Shown: positions 61,389-64,000 of the stretch, one piece after another
Layout of the letters: every line of letters starts with the position of its first letter
Position numbering within the stretch: position 1 is the first letter of the stretch
Assembly (NCBI GenBank): GCA_018266215.1
Contig: JAFEAV010000002.1
Coordinates: 124,001 to 188,000, forward strand
Source of the DNA: Cyanobacteria bacterium SZAS LIN-3
GTDB taxonomy: Bacteria > Cyanobacteriota > Vampirovibrionia > Obscuribacterales > Obscuribacteraceae
DNA: 64,000 nt
Direction: 5' to 3'
Translations under genes and position numbers: made by a program
The notes under the pieces: generated by a model
What the model was told of the DNA's origin: nothing
Databases searched by the model: none
Seen by the model: the letters and a program-made list of their open reading frames with translations, nothing else

Positions 61389-62995
61389 CAGAGGTGCGGC
61401 AGCTCCTCAAACTCGGTCAGTGACGAGAGTACGCGTCCCGGAGGTGCTTTGCCCTTTTTGGCGTCGAAGGTCGATTGTCTTCGGTCGCCCGAACCCATGG
61501 CGTGCAGGGGGATTGGCGCTTTGAGCGAGAGGGCTTCTTCTGTCGCCTTTTCGGTCATACGTTCTGAATCGGCTTCCAGCAGAGCTCGGGACATGACCCA
61601 GAGATCAACCTGCTTGGGGTCGACGGTGATGCGTCTTGTGGCGTCGTCATCATCGTCGCCGAAATCACGCTCGCTGGGCACGCCCGGCCTGGGGCAGAGC
61701 AGAGCCAGGGTGTCGGTTTCGCCTACGTGCGGGACTTTCACTTTGTAATCACCATAGTCAGGATCGATTACCAATGCTTCTACTCTAGCAAGCATTTGCG
61801 CCGCCCACCCGATACCCGGCGCAATCGCCGGAAGATCCGTGAGGATGGTGGGAAGCTTGTCGATGTCTTCGTCTACGGAGGGGGTGATGAAAAGTTCGGG
61901 GGAGCCGCCCAGTTTAAATCCCAGCTGCAGGAGAGAGAGGGATATCGATACTGCCAGCTCAAATTGTTCTTCCGTTTGCCAATCGGAGGTCAGGTCGAGG
62001 AGCACGTCAAAGCCCGGCAGACCTTCCGATTCGAATTCCCGAATCATCAGTTTGCCTACTTTAGCGCTGGTTGGCCAGTGAATGAGACGCGGGCTGTCGC
62101 CGGTGTGAAACTCGCGTAGAGAGCGCACCGAGGAGGAAGAGAGGGCGGCAATCGGCCGGGCCGATGAGAAAAAGAGGGCGGAGTCGCCGGCGGCGCGCAG
62201 GCGGTAGAGGAAGCTGCCTTCTATATTGTTTGACCGCGGGAAGACCACCATCTGCAGCGCTTTTTTCTCGGTGCGCTCACCGACGCCGATTTTTGAATCA
62301 TAGGCGGCGTTGGCGCTGAGAGAGTAATCGGTAAATTCATCGGTGAGCGGATAACTCTTCACCCACCAGGCCAGACCGAAGGGATAGCAGGAAAAGACTT
62401 CGATTGATTCCAGGTTGTAGACGCCGCGCCGGAGTTTGGGTGTCTGGGCTACTACCCAGGCTTCGTTGAGGAGATGCTCGACCATAACCGGTCGCAGCAT
62501 GTTTTCCTTTTCGCCCAGGCGCACGAGCTGGATTTTGACAAGAAGCCATTTGACCGGCAGGTAGCGAGCCAGAAAGCCCAGGCCGACCCTGGAGAGAAAG
62601 GACTTGCGCTTGACCTGAACCCTGAGATTGAGCCTTTCTTTGGACACCGCTTCCCGGGGCAGGTGGAAGTAGATATCGGACTCCAGAATTTGCACCAGAG
62701 GAATGAGCACGCCCAGAATCAGGGTGGAAAGCGACGCTGAAGTGAGCAGGTAGACCCATTCGTTGTTTGTCATCGTGCCGAAGCAGTAGAGACAGAACGT
62801 GACGAAGACCGCGACAAAGAAGCGCTGTTCCAGCACCAATTTGAGGTTTTGTCCCGGAATAAACGGAAAGGCGATATTGACGCCGTTGAGTTTGCTCTCT
62901 TCCTGCGCCGCTCTTGCTTTTGGGTCCTCCAGCTGGGTTTGAAACCTAGACTGGAACGGGGACTTCTTCGAGTACTCTTTCAATAAGTTGAGCAT
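61388..62995 (-). CDS. DUF58-domain membrane protein
   Basis: The protein has 535 residues. Two membrane helices (about 58-75 and 80-102) follow a polar start. The DUF58 signature HTGDSPRLIHWPTSAKVGKL spans about 298-316 and leads into a vWA-like fold (DVLLDLTSDWQTEEQFELAV). These proteins accompany MoxR ATPases, possibly as clients in assembly or metal insertion. The C-terminal 100 residues are polar and acidic (DDDDDATRR). The ATG start overlaps the end of moxR by 50 bp. The tgpA-like gene starts on its last base. Confidence 0.88.
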   Translation of the reverse strand: MLNLLKEYSKKSPFQSRFQTQLEDPKARAAQEESKLNGVNIAFPFIPGQNLKLVLEQRFFVAVFVTFCLYCFGTMTNNEWVYLLTSASLSTLILGVLIPLVQILESDIYFHLPREAVSKERLNLRVQVKRKSFLSRVGLGFLARYLPVKWLLVKIQLVRLGEKENMLRPVMVEHLLNEAWVVAQTPKLRRGVYNLESIEVFSCYPFGLAWWVKSYPLTDEFTDYSLSANAAYDSKIGVGERTEKKALQMVVFPRSNNIEGSFLYRLRAAGDSALFFSSARPIAALSSSSVRSLREFHTGDSPRLIHWPTSAKVGKLMIREFESEGLPGFDVLLDLTSDWQTEEQFELAVSISLSLLQLGFKLGGSPELFITPSVDEDIDKLPTILTDLPAIAPGIGWAAQMLARVEALVIDPDYGDYKVKVPHVGETDTLALLCPRPGVPSERDFGDDDDDATRRITVDPKQVDLWVMSRALLEADSERMTEKATEEALSLKAPIPLHAMGSGDRRQSTFDAKKGKAPPGRVLSSLTEFEELPHL

Positions 62996-63980
62996 GGCTG
63001 ACCCGGTTATCCCTGACCTTCGGAATGATTCTGTGTCCCAGTACGTATGGAGCCAGGAGCTTCACATCGTCCGGTTTTACATAGTGGCGACCATCGACAA
63101 GAGCAGCTGCCTGAGCCGCGCGCATCAGCAACTGGCTGCCGCGGGGACTGACCCCGAGCACAATAGACGGATGTTTACGCGTGGCGCCGACGACCGATAC
63201 GATGTAATTTTTGATTGACTGGTCGACGACAATCATCTTCACTACCTGTCTGGCTTCCAGCACATCGGCTTCGGTCAGGACGGCGTCAACGGTGAATGAC
63301 TCTTCTTCCAGTGTTTTGTCCAGAATCTCAACTTCTTCTGACGGCTTGGGATAGCCCAGCGACAGGGATATCATGAAACGGTCTAACTGGGCTTCGGGCA
63401 GGGGAAAGGTACCGTGGTATTCAATCGGGTTTTCTGTGGCGATTACAAAAAACAAATCGGGCAGTCGTCTGGTGGCACCGTCGGTGGTGACCTGATTTTC
63501 TTCCATAGCTTCCAGGAGACTTGATTGGGTTCTCGGGGTGGCGCGGTTGATTTCGTCTGCGAGCAGGATATTGGTAAAAATCGGACCGGGCATAAACTTG
63601 AAGGTGCCTTCCCGGGCTTCGAAGATGCTGACCCCGCTTATGTCTGAAGGCAAGAGGTCGGGCGTACACTGAATACGCTTGAACTTGGCATGTACCGACA
63701 TGGCCAGTGATTTGGCCAGGAGTGTCTTTCCTACCCCGGGTACGTCCTCTACCAGGCAGTGGCCGCCGGCCAGGAAGGCTATAACAGCCAGGCGCGTAGC
63801 GTGGTTCTGGCCTACCAGAACGCCGTTGATATTGTCCAACAGGCGCTGTACTTTGGGTGCCAGGCTCTGCACTCGCAGTGCCGGCGTGCTGCCGCTCGCC
63901 CCACTGATGGTCGTGGCACCGCCCATGTCTCTGCGCATGCCTTCGGGGGGCTCCCCATATCCGCGGTGTTGACTGTCCAA
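62946..63980 (-). CDS. MoxR-family AAA+ ATPase
   Basis: This 344-residue chaperone-like ATPase starts at a TTG with AAAGGAG about six bases upstream, a better site than the internal ATGs. A polar, disordered N-terminus (1-38) precedes the AAA+ core: Walker A EDVPGVGKTLLAK (78-90), Walker B ILLADEINRA (138-147), sensor 1 FFVIATENPIEYHGT and RFMISLSLGYP. The C-terminal lid has VSPRGSQLLMRAAQAAAL and YVLGHRII. It heads the operon with DUF58 and TgpA-like genes, where it is thought to assemble or activate protein complexes. Confidence 0.93.
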   Translation of the reverse strand: MDSQHRGYGEPPEGMRRDMGGATTISGASGSTPALRVQSLAPKVQRLLDNINGVLVGQNHATRLAVIAFLAGGHCLVEDVPGVGKTLLAKSLAMSVHAKFKRIQCTPDLLPSDISGVSIFEAREGTFKFMPGPIFTNILLADEINRATPRTQSSLLEAMEENQVTTDGATRRLPDLFFVIATENPIEYHGTFPLPEAQLDRFMISLSLGYPKPSEEVEILDKTLEEESFTVDAVLTEADVLEARQVVKMIVVDQSIKNYIVSVVGATRKHPSIVLGVSPRGSQLLMRAAQAAALVDGRHYVKPDDVKLLAPYVLGHRIIPKVRDNRVSHAQLIERVLEEVPVPV

Positions 63981-64000
63981 GTCTGGCTCCTTTGCAACCG

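Noticed and set aside
1..64000. tRNA genes, CRISPR arrays, insertion sequences, prophage
   Set aside because: Scanned by eye; no cloverleaf, regularly spaced repeats, transposase or phage genes were recognised. A tRNA or repeat finder would settle this.

Overview
The window is about 55% GC by eye, densely packed and entirely bacterial. It holds no rRNA, tRNA, CRISPR array, transposase or phage gene that I can see. The mix fits a large-genome environmental bacterium: a class II (B12-dependent) ribonucleotide reductase, a thioredoxin-reductase-like ferredoxin-NADP reductase, ComEC, HutI, a MoxR/DUF58/transglutaminase operon and many membrane-anchored SGNH proteins. My best guess is a non-photosynthetic relative of Cyanobacteria (Vampirovibrionia/Melainabacteria, for example an Obscuribacter-like lineage). 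This is inference, and nothing here proves the phylum.

Region 1 (1-34 kb) is a surface-glycan locus. It encodes a complete CMP-pseudaminic acid pathway: PseB and PseC (2.4-3.4 and 1.2-2.5 kb), PseH fused to PseI in one polypeptide (8.9-10.5 kb), PseG (15.8-16.9 kb) and PseF (16.9-17.6 kb, divergent). Between pseG and pseHI lies an O-acylation module of one MBOAT acyltransferase and three paralogous membrane-anchored SGNH proteins, all on the same strand and mostly overlapping or coupled. Around it are three large GT-C-type membrane glycosyltransferase candidates with C-terminal soluble domains, several GT2, GT4 and GT-B glycosyltransferases, a methyltransferase, an SDR epimerase, a phosphomannomutase/phosphoglucomutase-like enzyme with a changed active-site motif, and a Wzm-type ABC exporter permease without its ATPase. 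A second SGNH family (three members, two of them flanking a lipoprotein) follows at 30-33 kb and 38.5 kb. Together these look like synthesis, acylation, assembly and export of a nonulosonate-containing glycan.

Region 2 (33.6-51 kb) is mainly housekeeping: SbcD-like nuclease, RlmD rRNA methyltransferase, GNAT, ribosomal protein bL9, exonuclease VII (xseA/xseB), a degenerate PD-(D/E)XK-like protein, HutI, a small coiled-coil protein, a striking His-rich single-pass membrane protein, an aldo/keto reductase, a ferredoxin-NADP reductase, and class II RNR with dCTP deaminase. The RNR gene has a good sigma70-type promoter and a structured 5' leader with two mutually exclusive pairings.

Region 3 (51-64 kb) holds a TPR protein, a large uncharacterised protein (811 aa), a ComEC-like channel lacking the metallo-beta-lactamase domain, an AAA ATPase with an N-terminal winged-helix-like region, and the operon MoxR - DUF58 - TgpA-like transglutaminase, read leftward from the right edge.
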